NCBI RefSeq assembly: GCF_005222955.1
Contig: NZ_LWUA01000266.1
Coordinates: 1 to 64,000, forward strand
Direction of reading: 5' to 3'
DNA from: Blastococcus sp. CCUG 61487
GTDB taxonomy: Bacteria > Actinomycetota > Actinomycetes > Mycobacteriales > Geodermatophilaceae
DNA length: 64,000 nt
This document shows, in pieces, positions 45,279 through 54,532 of this stretch. The notes beneath the pieces were generated by a model. That model saw only the letters and a program-made list of their open reading frames with translations, made no database searches and was not told the origin of the DNA. A program made the translations under genes and the position numbers. Numbering within the stretch: the stretch's first letter is position 1; every line of letters starts with the position of its first letter.

Positions 45279-47258
45279 TCACCGGGATCGCCGCCCCCGC
45301 CGGGAGCGCAAGTAGTCGGCGACGACGAACTCGCCGAGGCGGTCGCTGTCCGGGGTGAACACCCGCCCGCCGGCCCGCTGGGTCAGGTCGTGCACGAAGT
45401 GCACCAGCCCCGGGTCGGGATCGAGCGCGAACACGTTGACGGTCGCCCCCGACCGCGCGACCCGCTCCACCTCGGCCACCGTCCGCGCGATCGTCTCCGG
45501 CATCGGCGGCCAGCAGAAGAACGGCGTCCCGTCGTCCTCCAGGTGGGCCGTGGGCTCGCCGTCGGTGACCACCAGGACGACCGGCTCGGCGTCGTGGTGC
45601 CGGGCGAGGAACCGCCGCGCCAGCATCAGCCCGTGCTGCAGGTTGGTGCCTTGCAGCGTGTCGACGGACAGCTCGGCCAGCGTGGACGGCGCCAGCACCT
45701 GCGCCGTCGAGGCGAACCCGATGATCTCGATGGCGTCCTGCGGGAAGCGCGTCGTGACCAGCGAGTGCAGCGCCATCGCGGTGGACTTCGCCGCCCCCCA
45801 CGTGCCGCGCAGCGCCATGGAGTACGAGAGGTCGACGAGCAGGGCGACCGCCGCGCCCGTCCGCCGCTCGGTCTCCACGACCTCGAAGTCCTCGACGGCG
45901 ATCCGGACCCGCCGGTCCGCTCGTGGCTCGCCCGCGGTGCGCAGGACGGCGTTCTTCACCGTGCGGACGACGTCCAGCGGCTGCTCGTCGCCGAACCGCC
46001 ACTCGCGCGAACTGCCGGTGAGCTCGCCGGCGGCCCCGGCGTCGGCGACGTCGTGCTCGCCGCGCCCGGTGGCGTCGAGCTGGGCGAACACCCGGCGCAG
46101 CGCCGTCGCACCGAGCCGGCGCACCGCCTTGGGCGAGAGCTCGAGCTTGCCGCCGGTGCGGTTGAGGTAGCCCTGCCGCTCGAGCTCGCTCTCCATCTGC
46201 CGCAGCGCCGCCAGGTCGTCGACGGCCGGCCGTCCGAGCGCGCGTTCGAGCAGCTCCTCGTCGATGTCGGCCAGCGACGCTCCCGCGTAGCCCTGGGCGA
46301 GCTGGTTGGACAGCGCCTCGAGGTCGGCGAGCTCGGCCACGGCGGAGGTGGCGTCGCCCAGCCCCAGCGCCTGCTCGCCGTCGGGCACCTGCCCGCGCTG
46401 ACCCCACGGCAGGTCCGGGCGCGCCTGGCGGAGCGCGTCGGAGAGGTGGGCCATCTCGCTGGCCAGCCCCATGTCCTCCATGGTCTGGGCCATCAGGTCG
46501 GCCAGCTCGGCCCGCTGCTCGGGGGAGAGGCCGGCCATCATCCGTTCCTGCGCGGCCGCCCGGCGGGCGAGGGAGTCGATCAGCTCTTCGACCGACTGCG
46601 GGTCGTCGGGGAAGAACTGGCCGTGCTGCTCCATGAACTCGCGGAACTGCTCGTCGGTGTCCTCGCCGCGGTTGTGCGCGTCGACGAGCCGGGAGAGGTC
46701 GGCGACCATGTCCTTGATCGCCTGCATGTCCTGCTCGCCGGCGTTCTGCAGCGCCTGCTTCATCGAGGCGAAGGAGCTGTCCAGCACCTCGCGGCGCAGC
46801 AGGTCCTGGATCTGGTCGTAGGCCTGCCGCGCCTCGTCCGAGCGCCACTGCCAGTCCTTGAGCGCGCGCACGGCGCCCGCGGTGTCCTCGGGCAGCGCGT
46901 CGAGCTCGCCCTCGGCGAGCCGGGCGGCGTCGTCGGGGTCGGGGAACAGCTCGCGGCGCTCCGCCTCGACCGCGCGGTCGAGCAGTTCGCGCACCTCCTG
47001 CAGGGTGCCGTCCATCCGGCCGGCGGTGCGCGCCTTGCGCAGCCGCTCGCGGACCGAGCGGCGCAGCTCGTCCAGGCCGCGGCGCCCCTCGGCACCACGC
47101 CGCAGCAGTTCGCGCAGGGCCTCGCGCACGCCGCTGCCGGCCAGTACCGAGTCGCCGATCTCGTCGATGGCGTTGCCCAGGTCGTAGGGCGGCGTCAGCG
47201 GATCCGGTCCGCCGCGCCAGCGGCCGTACCGGTAGCCCTTGGGCGGGCGGCGGGCCAC
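45279..47258 (-). CDS. von Willebrand factor A domain protein, partner of the MoxR-type ATPase
   Basis: A 659-residue cytoplasmic protein. The first ~440 residues are helical and charged, with a Gln/Met-rich part in the middle. The C-terminal VWA domain has an intact metal-ion-dependent adhesion site: DLSYS starting at Asp476, the Thr in GTNLQHGL, and Asp in VTDGEP. The GTG start lies one base after the stop of the ATPase gene, so the two are one operon. The pair resembles ChlI/ChlD and MoxR/VWA systems that remodel or load metal into target proteins; a like pair exists in M. tuberculosis (Rv0958/Rv0959, from memory). The target is unknown. Confidence 0.87.
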   Translation of the reverse strand: MARRPPKGYRYGRWRGGPDPLTPPYDLGNAIDEIGDSVLAGSGVREALRELLRRGAEGRRGLDELRRSVRERLRKARTAGRMDGTLQEVRELLDRAVEAERRELFPDPDDAARLAEGELDALPEDTAGAVRALKDWQWRSDEARQAYDQIQDLLRREVLDSSFASMKQALQNAGEQDMQAIKDMVADLSRLVDAHNRGEDTDEQFREFMEQHGQFFPDDPQSVEELIDSLARRAAAQERMMAGLSPEQRAELADLMAQTMEDMGLASEMAHLSDALRQARPDLPWGQRGQVPDGEQALGLGDATSAVAELADLEALSNQLAQGYAGASLADIDEELLERALGRPAVDDLAALRQMESELERQGYLNRTGGKLELSPKAVRRLGATALRRVFAQLDATGRGEHDVADAGAAGELTGSSREWRFGDEQPLDVVRTVKNAVLRTAGEPRADRRVRIAVEDFEVVETERRTGAAVALLVDLSYSMALRGTWGAAKSTAMALHSLVTTRFPQDAIEIIGFASTAQVLAPSTLAELSVDTLQGTNLQHGLMLARRFLARHHDAEPVVLVVTDGEPTAHLEDDGTPFFCWPPMPETIARTVAEVERVARSGATVNVFALDPDPGLVHFVHDLTQRAGGRVFTPDSDRLGEFVVADYLRSRRGRRSR

Positions 47259-47259
47259 G

Positions 47260-48732
47260 TCAGGCCCCGTAGACCGTGCGGCCGCCGTCGGTGTCCTTCG
47301 CCAGCCGGCGGGTCAGGTACAGCCCCTCCAGCGCGAACTCCACGGCCGCGGCGGCCTGCTCGCTCGTGTGCTCGCCCTCGGGCACGCCCAGCCGGCCCAG
47401 CAGCTCGGCCAGCTTCGGGATCGTGCCGAGCTGTCCGAGCAGGGCCGGTGCGCTGACCAGCTCGCCGGACTCCACCGTCTCGCCGCCGGTGAAGTGCTCC
47501 TGCAGGCCGCTGAGGTCCAGCCCGGCGCAGCGGGCGCGGAAGGTCTGCGCCGTCGCCTGCCGGAGCAGGTGGTCGAGGATCTCGAGCTCGCGGTCGTCGT
47601 CGTTGTCGCTGCTGGCGTCGGCGAACTCCACCTTGCCGCGGCTGGCGGGGACGACGCTGGGCAGGTCGACGACCCGCGCCACGGGGCGGGTCTCGCCGGC
47701 GATCGCGGCCCGGCGGACGGCGGAGGCGGCCACCGTCTCCAGTCCGGCGATGGCGAACCGGGCGCTGACGCCGGAGCGCTGGTCGACGTGGCTGGACTCG
47801 CGGACCAGCCGGGTGAACCTGGCGATGATCTCGACGAGGTGCTCCGGCACGATCGGCGCGCCCAGCAGCCCCTGGCCCTGGCCGTGCCAGATGGTGTGCG
47901 CCTCCTGGTGCAGCAGCCGGATCTCGTCGGTCAGCTCGATGGGGTAGTGGGTGCGCACCTCGGCGCCGAACCGGTCCTTGAGCGGGGTGATGATCCGGCC
48001 CCGGTTGGTGTAGTCCTCGGGGTTGGCGCTCGCGACCAGCAGCAGGTCCAGCGGGAGCCGCACCCGGTAGCCGCGGATCTGGATGTCGCGCTCCTCGAGC
48101 ACGTTGAGCAGCGCGACCTGGATCCGCTCGGCGAGGTCGGGGAGCTCGTTGACGCTGAAGATGCCGCGGTTGGTGCGGGGGACGAGGCCGTAGTGCACCG
48201 TCTCCGGATCGCCCAGGGTGCGGCCCTCGGCCACCTTGATCGGGTCGACGTCGCCGATCAGGTCGCCGACGCTCGTGTCCGGCGTCGCCAGCTTCTCGCC
48301 GAAGCGCTCGCTGCGGTGCAGCCAGCTCACGGGGGTGGCGTCGCCGTGCTCGGCGATCCGCCGGTGCGCCCAGACGCTGATCGGCGCCAGCGGGTGCTCG
48401 TTGAGCTCGCTGCCGGTGAGCACGGGGGTCCACTCGTCGAGCAGGCCCACGAGGGTGCGGATCAGCCGCGTCTTGCCCTGCCCGCGCTCGCCGAGCAGCA
48501 CGAGGTCGTGCCCGGCGATGAGCGCCCGCTCCACCTCGGGCAGCACCGTCTCCTCGAAGCCGACCATGCCCGGAAGGCTGGGCTCGCCGCGCCCCAACCG
48601 GGCGAGGAGGTTGGTGCGGATCTCGGACTTCACCGGCTGGAAGACGACGCCGCTGGCACGCAGCTCGCCGAGCGTGGTGGCGGCAGGGGCGGGGGTGGTG
48701 GGTCCGCTGGCGACCCCGGGGGTGTCGGTCAC
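47260..48732 (-). CDS. MoxR/magnesium-chelatase-type AAA+ ATPase
   Basis: A 490-residue AAA+ protein. Walker A GERGQGKT is at residues 81-88, the Walker B/sensor region includes FSVNELPDLAERIQVALLN, and SANPEDYTNRGRI is the sensor-1 Asn with an arginine-finger segment after it. An Asp/Asn-rich insert (SSDNDDDRE) lies near residue 385. The GTG at 48732 is 7 bases after a TACCGT hexamer and has no ribosome site. Works with the VWA protein downstream, likely as a chaperone-like remodeller. Confidence 0.88.
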   Translation of the reverse strand: MTDTPGVASGPTTPAPAATTLGELRASGVVFQPVKSEIRTNLLARLGRGEPSLPGMVGFEETVLPEVERALIAGHDLVLLGERGQGKTRLIRTLVGLLDEWTPVLTGSELNEHPLAPISVWAHRRIAEHGDATPVSWLHRSERFGEKLATPDTSVGDLIGDVDPIKVAEGRTLGDPETVHYGLVPRTNRGIFSVNELPDLAERIQVALLNVLEERDIQIRGYRVRLPLDLLLVASANPEDYTNRGRIITPLKDRFGAEVRTHYPIELTDEIRLLHQEAHTIWHGQGQGLLGAPIVPEHLVEIIARFTRLVRESSHVDQRSGVSARFAIAGLETVAASAVRRAAIAGETRPVARVVDLPSVVPASRGKVEFADASSDNDDDRELEILDHLLRQATAQTFRARCAGLDLSGLQEHFTGGETVESGELVSAPALLGQLGTIPKLAELLGRLGVPEGEHTSEQAAAAVEFALEGLYLTRRLAKDTDGGRTVYGA

Positions 48733-48793
48733 CCCTGGAACGGTACGTCGGCGGCGCCGGGTTGGGTGGCCCGACAGCTGCCATGATCCCGGG
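48733..48793. promoter_or_regulatory. 61-bp divergent promoter region
   Basis: Between the ATPase and ilvA. On the minus strand TACCGT (48740-48745) is 7 bases from the GTG; on the plus strand CATGAT (48782-48787) is 6 bases from the ATG. Both genes seem to be leaderless and share these 61 bases. Confidence 0.5.
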
Positions 48794-50008
48794 ATGGCGA
48801 TCCCTCTGGTCCGAGCGGCGGACGTCGCCGAGGCGGCGGTGCTGCTCGAGGGCGTCGTCCGCCGCACGCCGCTGGAGCACTCGCGGGCGCTGGCCGAGCT
48901 CGTCGGCGGACCGGTCTGGCTCAAGACCGAGAACCTGCAGCGCGCGGGCTCGTTCAAGATCCGCGGCGCCTACACCCGGCTGGCGCGGCTGACCGCGGAC
49001 GAGCGCGCCCGGGGCGTCGTCGCCGCGAGCGCCGGCAACCACGCCCAGGGCGTGGCGCTGGCGGCGCGCCTGCTCGGCTGCCCGGCCACGGTGTTCATGC
49101 CGGAGAGCGCGCCGCTGCCGAAGGTCGCCGCGACCCGGGCGTACGGCGCCGACATCCGGCTGGCCGGCCAGGACCTCGCCGCGGCGCTGCCCGCGGCCGC
49201 CGAGCACGCCGAGCGCACCGGGGCGGTGTTCATCCACCCCTTCGACCACCCCGACGTGATCGCCGGGCAGGGCACCGTCGGGCTCGAGGCGCTCGACCAG
49301 TGCCCCGACGTCGCCACCGTGGTGGTCGGCACCGGCGGGGGTGGGCTGGTCTCGGGCGTCGCAGCCGTCGTCAAGGAGCGCCGTCCCGACGTCCGCGTGG
49401 TCGCCGTCCAGGCCGAGGGGGCGGCGGCGTTCCCTGGCTCGCTCGCCGCCGGCCGGCCGGTCGCCCTGGCGCAGACGGCGACGATGGCCGACGGGATCGC
49501 CGTCGCCGCCCCCAGCGACCTGACGCTCGCGCACGTGCAGCGGCTGGTCGACGACGTGCGCACCGTCAGCGAGGAGGACCTGTCCCGCGCGCTGCTGCTC
49601 TGCCTGGAGCGGGCCAAGCTGGTGGTCGAGCCCGCGGGCGTCGCCGCGGTGGCCGCCGTGCTCGCCGACCCCGGCAGCTTCCGGCCGCCGGTGGTCGCGG
49701 TCGTGTCGGGCGGCAACATCGACCCCCTGCTGCTGCTGAAGGTCGTGCAGCACGGCATGGCGGCGGCCGGCCGCTACCTGTCGCTGCGGGTGCGCGTGCC
49801 CGACCGCCCGGGCTCGCTGGCCGGTGTGCTGGCCGAGCTGGCCGCGACCGGCGTCAACGTGCTCGAGGTCGAGCACGAGCGGACGGCGACCAGGCTGCAC
49901 CTGGGCGAGGTGGAGATCTTCGTCGTCCTGGAGACCCGTGGGCCGGGGCACGCCGAGGACGTGATGGCTGCGCTGAGCGCCGCGGGCTACGCGGTGAGCG
50001 CCGGCTGA
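48794..50008 (+). CDS. ilvA: Threonine ammonia-lyase with C-terminal ACT domain
   Basis: A PLP enzyme that deaminates threonine to 2-oxobutyrate, for isoleucine synthesis or threonine breakdown. The 404-residue protein has the PLP Lys55 in AGSFKIRGAY, the SAGNHAQGVA phosphate-contact loop, the GTGGGGLVSG loop and the SGGNID motif. A single ACT domain (about residues 325-404, beginning LSLRVRVPDRPGSLAGVL) suggests allosteric control, in the short form like TdcB/IlvA of actinobacteria and not the two-ACT-like E. coli IlvA. Confidence 0.94.
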   Translation: MAIPLVRAADVAEAAVLLEGVVRRTPLEHSRALAELVGGPVWLKTENLQRAGSFKIRGAYTRLARLTADERARGVVAASAGNHAQGVALAARLLGCPATVFMPESAPLPKVAATRAYGADIRLAGQDLAAALPAAAEHAERTGAVFIHPFDHPDVIAGQGTVGLEALDQCPDVATVVVGTGGGGLVSGVAAVVKERRPDVRVVAVQAEGAAAFPGSLAAGRPVALAQTATMADGIAVAAPSDLTLAHVQRLVDDVRTVSEEDLSRALLLCLERAKLVVEPAGVAAVAAVLADPGSFRPPVVAVVSGGNIDPLLLLKVVQHGMAAAGRYLSLRVRVPDRPGSLAGVLAELAATGVNVLEVEHERTATRLHLGEVEIFVVLETRGPGHAEDVMAALSAAGYAVSAG

Positions 50009-50010
50009 CC

Positions 50011-50053
50011 GGGGCCGTCCGGCCGATGAGTTCCGGACCGCCGGACGGTCCCC
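50011..50053 (+). terminator. Hairpin after ilvA
   Basis: GGGGCCGTCCGG (50011-50022) pairs with CCGGACGGTCCCC (50041-50053) with one bulged base and an 18-base loop. Confidence 0.55.
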
Positions 50054-50132
50054 CCTCCCGTGACTTCTCTCCTCCGCCCCGAATTCCTCCGCCCATGGCG
50101 AAAAGCACTCGGAAACTGTCGGTGCCCGGCCC

Positions 50133-50138
50133 TAGCGT
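50133..50138 (+). promoter_or_regulatory. -10-like hexamer of the ABC exporter operon
   Basis: TAGCGT, 7 bases before the ATG at 50146; no ribosome site is present. Confidence 0.45.
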
Positions 50139-50145
50139 TCTCGGC

Positions 50146-51153
50146 ATGACCGACGCGATTGTCGTCGAGGGGCTGGTGAAGCGCTTCGGCGCGACCACCG
50201 CCCTCGACGGAGTGGACCTGACCGTGGCCGAGGGCTCCGTGCTGGGGTTGCTCGGCCCCAACGGGGCAGGCAAGACCACGGTCGTGCGCATCCTGACCAC
50301 CCTGCTCGACGCCGACGAGGGGCGGGCCGAGGTGGCGGGGCTCGACGTCGCCCGCCAGCCCGACGCCGTCCGGGCGGCCATCGGCCTCACCGGCCAGTAC
50401 GCCGCGGTCGACGAGTACCTGACCGGCTTCGAGAACCTCGAGATGGTGGGCCGGCTGTACCGGCTGCCCAAGGCCGAGGCCCGGAGCCGCGCCAAGGAGC
50501 TGCTGGAGCGCTTCGACCTGATCGGGGCCGAGAACCGGCCGGCGAAGACCTACTCCGGGGGCATGCGCCGCCGGCTGGACATCGCCGCGTCGTTGATCAA
50601 CCGGCCCCGCATCCTGTTCCTCGACGAGCCCACCACCGGGCTCGACCCCCGCAGCCGGCTGGCGATGTGGGAGTTCATCGCCGAGCTGGCCGACGGCGGG
50701 ACGACGATCCTGCTGACCACGCAGTACCTGGAGGAGGCCGACAGGCTGGCCGACCGCATGGTGGTCATCGACCGCGGCCGGGTCATCGCCCGGGGCACCG
50801 CCGATGAGCTCAAGGCCCAGGTCGGCGGCCAGCGGCTGGAGTTCACCGTCACCGACGCGAGCGCACTGCCCGCGATGGTGGAGGCCCTCCGGCCCCTGGC
50901 GGTGGACGAGCCGCACGTCGACGTCGCCGGCCGGCGGTTGACCCTGCCGGTGAGCGGCGGGGCGGAGGTGCTCGCCGAGGCCCTGAGCCGGCTCGACGGG
51001 TGGGTGTCCCAGATCTTCGACGTGGGCCTGCGCCGGCCCGACCTCGACGACGTGTTCCTCGCCCTCACCGGCCGCGCGGCCGAGGAGGTCGCGGCCGACG
51101 ACGAGGAGCCTCAGCCCGAGCGCGAGCCCGTTCCCACCGGAGGAGTCCGATGA
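50146..51153 (+). CDS. DrrA-type ABC transporter ATP-binding protein
   Basis: The ATPase of an ABC-2 exporter. In 335 residues it has Walker A GPNGAGKTT (about 37-45), a Q-loop in GLTGQYAAVDEYLTG, the signature YSGGMRRRLDIA, Walker B LFLDEPTTGLD, the H-loop replaced by TTQYLEEAD (Gln in place of His, as in DrrA proteins), and a C-terminal regulatory domain of about 90 residues. DrrA/DrrB pairs export drugs or lipids such as daunorubicin or phthiocerol lipids. The substrate cannot be read here. Overlaps the permease gene by ATGA. Confidence 0.92.
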   Translation: MTDAIVVEGLVKRFGATTALDGVDLTVAEGSVLGLLGPNGAGKTTVVRILTTLLDADEGRAEVAGLDVARQPDAVRAAIGLTGQYAAVDEYLTGFENLEMVGRLYRLPKAEARSRAKELLERFDLIGAENRPAKTYSGGMRRRLDIAASLINRPRILFLDEPTTGLDPRSRLAMWEFIAELADGGTTILLTTQYLEEADRLADRMVVIDRGRVIARGTADELKAQVGGQRLEFTVTDASALPAMVEALRPLAVDEPHVDVAGRRLTLPVSGGAEVLAEALSRLDGWVSQIFDVGLRRPDLDDVFLALTGRAAEEVAADDEEPQPEREPVPTGGVR

Positions 51154-51956
51154 GCTCGCTGGCCGCGACGCTGTCCGACAGCGCCGTCATCACCAAGCGC
51201 AACCTGATCAAGGTCAAGCGGGTACCCGACCTGATCGTGTTCGCGACGCTGTCGCCGATCATGTTCGTGCTGCTGTTCAGGTACGTGTTCGGCGGCGCGA
51301 TCAACCTGCCCGACGGCATCAACTACGCCGAGTTCCTGCTGCCGGGGATCTTCGCCCAGACCGTCGTCTTCGGGTCGACCGTCACCGGCGCCTCGATCGC
51401 CGAGGACCTGCAGAAGGGGTTGATCGACAGGTTCCGGTCGCTGCCGATGTCGCGTGCCGCGGTGCTGATCGGGCGGACGGTCGCCGACGCCGGCCTGAAC
51501 GTCATCTCGATCACCGTCATGGCGCTCACCGGGCTGGTGGTCGGCTGGCGGATCAACTCCTCGGTGCCCGAGGCGATCGGCGGGTTCCTCCTGCTGCTCG
51601 TGTTCGCCTACGCGATCAGCTGGCTGATGGCGATGGTCGGGCTCCTGGTCCGCACCCCCGAGGTGGTCAACAACGCGAGCTTCATGGTCATCTTCCCGCT
51701 GACCTTCGCGTCGAACGCCTTCGTGCCGCTGGAGTCCTTCCCGACGTTCCTCCAGGTGTTCGCGGAGTGGAACCCGGTGTCCACCGTCGTCCAGGCCGCT
51801 CGGGAGCTGTTCGGCAACACGGTGCCGGGGGCGCCGGTGTCCGACGCCTGGCCGATGCAGAACCCGGCCCTCTACACGCTCCTGTGGACGGCGATCATCC
51901 TGGCGGTCTTCGTGCCGCTGTCGGTCCGCGCCTACCGGCGCACCGCCAGCCGCTGA
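51150..51956 (+). CDS. DrrB-type ABC-2 permease
   Basis: The membrane partner of the preceding ATPase. The 268-residue protein has six helices and the ABC-2 signature in the middle (AEDLQKGLIDRFRSLPMSRA, the coupling helix with an EExR-like cluster), followed by the family end motif FASNAFVPLESFPTFLQVFAE. GGAGGAG upstream supports the ATG at 51150. Translation is coupled to the ATPase. Confidence 0.91.
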   Translation: MSSLAATLSDSAVITKRNLIKVKRVPDLIVFATLSPIMFVLLFRYVFGGAINLPDGINYAEFLLPGIFAQTVVFGSTVTGASIAEDLQKGLIDRFRSLPMSRAAVLIGRTVADAGLNVISITVMALTGLVVGWRINSSVPEAIGGFLLLLVFAYAISWLMAMVGLLVRTPEVVNNASFMVIFPLTFASNAFVPLESFPTFLQVFAEWNPVSTVVQAARELFGNTVPGAPVSDAWPMQNPALYTLLWTAIILAVFVPLSVRAYRRTASR

Positions 51957-51967
51957 GGTCCGCCGTC

Positions 51968-52011
51968 GCTGCCGGGGACGCGTCCGCTCGGGCGCGGATG
52001 CCCCCGGCAGC
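51968..52011 (+). terminator. Hairpin after the ABC exporter
   Basis: GCTGCCGGGG (51968-51977) with CCCCGGCAGC (52002-52011), plus an inner TCCGC/GCGGA stem. Confidence 0.6.
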
Positions 52012-52041
52012 GGCGGAGGAGAGCAGGCAGGATGAGGCTCG

Positions 52042-54099
52042 ATGAGCGCCGCCGAGATCTCCCAGGTGACCCCCGCCAATCCGCTGTTCGCGCCCTCGCC
52101 GCTGCCGTTCGGGCTGCCGCAGTTCGCGGAGATCAGCCCCGAGCACTGCCGGGAGGCGTTGCTCGCCGGCATGGCCGAGCAGCGTGCCGAGGTGGCCGCG
52201 ATCGTCGGTGCGAGCGCCCCGCCGGATGTCGAGAACACCATCGTGGCGATGGAGCGCTCGGGCCGGCTGCTCGCACGGGCGTGGCACGTCTTCGGCAACC
52301 TCGTCTCCTCGGTCTCCACGCCCCGGCTGCGGGAGATCGAACGGGAGATCGCCCCGCTGGCCGCGGCGCACTCCGATGCCATCCGGCTCGACCCGGCGCT
52401 GTTCGAGCGGATCGCGGCGGTCCACGCCGGCCGCCACGACGCGGGTCTCGATGCCGAGACGGTGCGCCTGGTCGAGCGCTACCACCTGGACTTCGTGCTG
52501 GCCGGCGCCCAGCTCGACGAGGAGGGGCGCGCCCGGCTGACCGAGCTCAACCAGGAGCTCTCCGGGCTGTCGACGACGTTCGGGCAGAACCTCCAGCTGG
52601 CCGCCGAGGCGGCCGCGGTGCACGTGACCGATGTCGGCGAGCTGGACGGCCTGAGCGCCGAGGAGATCGCCGCGGCCGCCACCGCCGCCACCGAGCGCGG
52701 GCTCGAGGGGTGGGTGCTGCCGCTGCTGCTGCCCACCCGCCAGCCGGTGCTGGCCAAGCTGCGGAACCGGGAGCTGCGGCGCCGGGTGCACGAGGCGTCG
52801 GTGAGCCGCGCCTCCTCCGGTGAGCACGACAACGGACCGGTCGCGGTGCGCATCGCCCGGCTGCGGGCGGAGCGGGCCGCGCTGCTGGGCTTCGACACGC
52901 ACGCCGACCTGGTGCTCGCGGACCAGACCGCCCGCACCACCGAGGCCGTCGACGCGATGCTCGCCTCGATGGTGCCCGCCTCGGTGGCCAACGCCGAGGC
53001 CGAGGCGGCGGTCCTGGCCGAGGTCGCGGCCGCCGACGGCGTCGAGCTGGCGCCCTGGGACTGGGCGTTCTACAGCGAGCAGGTGCGGGCCGAGCGCTAC
53101 GCCGTCGACACCGCTGCCCTGCGGCAGTACTTCGAACTGGACCGGGTGCTCGTCGACGGCGTCTTCCACGCCGCCGAGCTGCTCTACGGCTTCCGGTTCA
53201 CCCCGCGGCCGGACCTGGCGGGCTACCACCCGGACGTGCGGGTCTGGGAGGTCTCGGACGCCGACGGCACCGCGGTGGGGCTCTACCTCGGTGACTTCTT
53301 CGCCCGCGAGGGCAAGCGCGGCGGCGCCTGGATGAACTCGTTCGTCACCCAGTCCCGGCTGCTCGGGACCTCGCCGGTGGTGGTGAACAACCTCAACGTC
53401 TCCCGCCCGTCCGCGGGCCAGCCGGCGCTGCTCACCCTGGACGAGGTCGACACGCTGTTCCACGAGTTCGGCCACGCGCTGCACGGCCTGAGCTCCTCGG
53501 TCACCTATCCCCGGTTCGCCGGCACCAGCGTCCCCCGCGACTTCGTCGAGTTCCCGAGCCAGGTCAACGAGATGTGGGCGACGTGGCCGGAGGTGCTCGC
53601 CCACTACGCGCGGCACGTCGAGACCGGCGAGCCGATCCCCGCGTCGGCGGTCGAGGCGATCGAGGCGTCCCGGCTGTGGGGCGAGGGGTTCGCGACACTC
53701 GAGTACCTGGCTGCCACGCTGCTCGACCAGGCCTGGCATCGGATCACCCCGGACACCGAGGTCGGCGACCCCGCGCAGTTCGAGCGGGCCGCGCTGGAGC
53801 AGGCCGGCGTCGCCTCGGAGCTCGTGCCGCCGCGGTACCGGACCACGTACTTCAACCACGTCTTCGCCGGCGGTTACTCGGCCGGCTACTACTCCTACAT
53901 CTGGTCGGAGGTGCTCGACGCCGACACGGTGGAGTGGTTCAAGGAGAACGGCGGCCTGCGCCGCGAGAACGGCGACGCGTTCCGGGAGCGGCTGCTCGCC
54001 GTGGGTGGCTCGGTGGACCCGCTGGATGCGTTCCGGGCCGTCCGCGGTCGCGACGCCGACCCCCGGCCGCTGCTCCGCCGTCGCGGCCTCGCCGCCTGA
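52042..54099 (+). CDS. M3-family zinc metallopeptidase (Dcp/oligopeptidase A type)
   Basis: Degrades short peptides in the cytoplasm. The 685-residue protein has the zinc-binding HEFGH at residues 474-478 and the third ligand Glu about 28 residues later in SQVNEMW, with conserved GYSAGYYSYIWSEVLD near the C-terminus. Full length for peptidyl-dipeptidase Dcp; the FVEFPSQ segment marks this family. There is no signal peptide. The start at 52042 has weak GAGG upstream. Confidence 0.95.
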   Translation: MSAAEISQVTPANPLFAPSPLPFGLPQFAEISPEHCREALLAGMAEQRAEVAAIVGASAPPDVENTIVAMERSGRLLARAWHVFGNLVSSVSTPRLREIEREIAPLAAAHSDAIRLDPALFERIAAVHAGRHDAGLDAETVRLVERYHLDFVLAGAQLDEEGRARLTELNQELSGLSTTFGQNLQLAAEAAAVHVTDVGELDGLSAEEIAAAATAATERGLEGWVLPLLLPTRQPVLAKLRNRELRRRVHEASVSRASSGEHDNGPVAVRIARLRAERAALLGFDTHADLVLADQTARTTEAVDAMLASMVPASVANAEAEAAVLAEVAAADGVELAPWDWAFYSEQVRAERYAVDTAALRQYFELDRVLVDGVFHAAELLYGFRFTPRPDLAGYHPDVRVWEVSDADGTAVGLYLGDFFAREGKRGGAWMNSFVTQSRLLGTSPVVVNNLNVSRPSAGQPALLTLDEVDTLFHEFGHALHGLSSSVTYPRFAGTSVPRDFVEFPSQVNEMWATWPEVLAHYARHVETGEPIPASAVEAIEASRLWGEGFATLEYLAATLLDQAWHRITPDTEVGDPAQFERAALEQAGVASELVPPRYRTTYFNHVFAGGYSAGYYSYIWSEVLDADTVEWFKENGGLRRENGDAFRERLLAVGGSVDPLDAFRAVRGRDADPRPLLRRRGLAA

Positions 54100-54105
54100 G
54101 CGCCG

Positions 54106-54130
54106 CGACGATCAGCTCAGCTGATCGTCG
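54106..54130. terminator. Bidirectional terminator between the M3 peptidase and the RNHCP gene
   Basis: CGACGATCAGC (54106-54116), loop TCA, GCTGATCGTCG (54120-54130), followed by GGGGTTCTTCC. The convergent RNHCP gene ends at 54204. Confidence 0.75.
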
Positions 54131-54203
54131 GGGTTCTTCCCTCGCGGTCGACGACGAGGGAGGACCGGTCATGGTGAGGGAGGACGTCGTCCGGCCGCCA
54201 CGC

Positions 54204-54524
54204 TCACAACCAGGGCAGCGACAGCACCAGGTCGAGGTCGTCGGGCGCTGCGCCGTCACGGACGAGCCGGTTGGGCTGGCGGTGGCCGCACGCCGTGCAG
54301 CGGTGCACCACCTGCCAGCCCTTGCCCGACTTCTCCACCAGGCCGACCGGCTCCATCGGCTGCCGGCACTCGCTGGCCCGATCACCGGGGAGGTCGTCGA
54401 CGTGCAGCGACCACAGGCAGTACGGGCAGTGGTTCCGGTAGTGGCCGTCGGTGTTCGCCGGGACGCGCGCCGCGCAGTGCACGCAGGCAAAGCCGGTGTT
54501 CTCCGCCCGCCGGGAGCGAGCCAT
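54204..54524 (-). CDS. RNHCP domain zinc-ribbon protein
   Basis: A 106-residue protein with the name-giving motif RNHCPYCLWSLHVDD and three further CxxC-type pairs (CVHCAARVP before it, CTACGHRQ after it), enough for two zinc sites. The motif family is known from sequence only and the function is not established. The ATG at 54524 lies 8 bases after the greA stop on the same strand, so the two are probably cotranscribed. Confidence 0.85.
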   Translation of the reverse strand: MARSRRAENTGFACVHCAARVPANTDGHYRNHCPYCLWSLHVDDLPGDRASECRQPMEPVGLVEKSGKGWQVVHRCTACGHRQPNRLVRDGAAPDDLDLVLSLPWL

Positions 54525-54532
54525 CGGACGGA

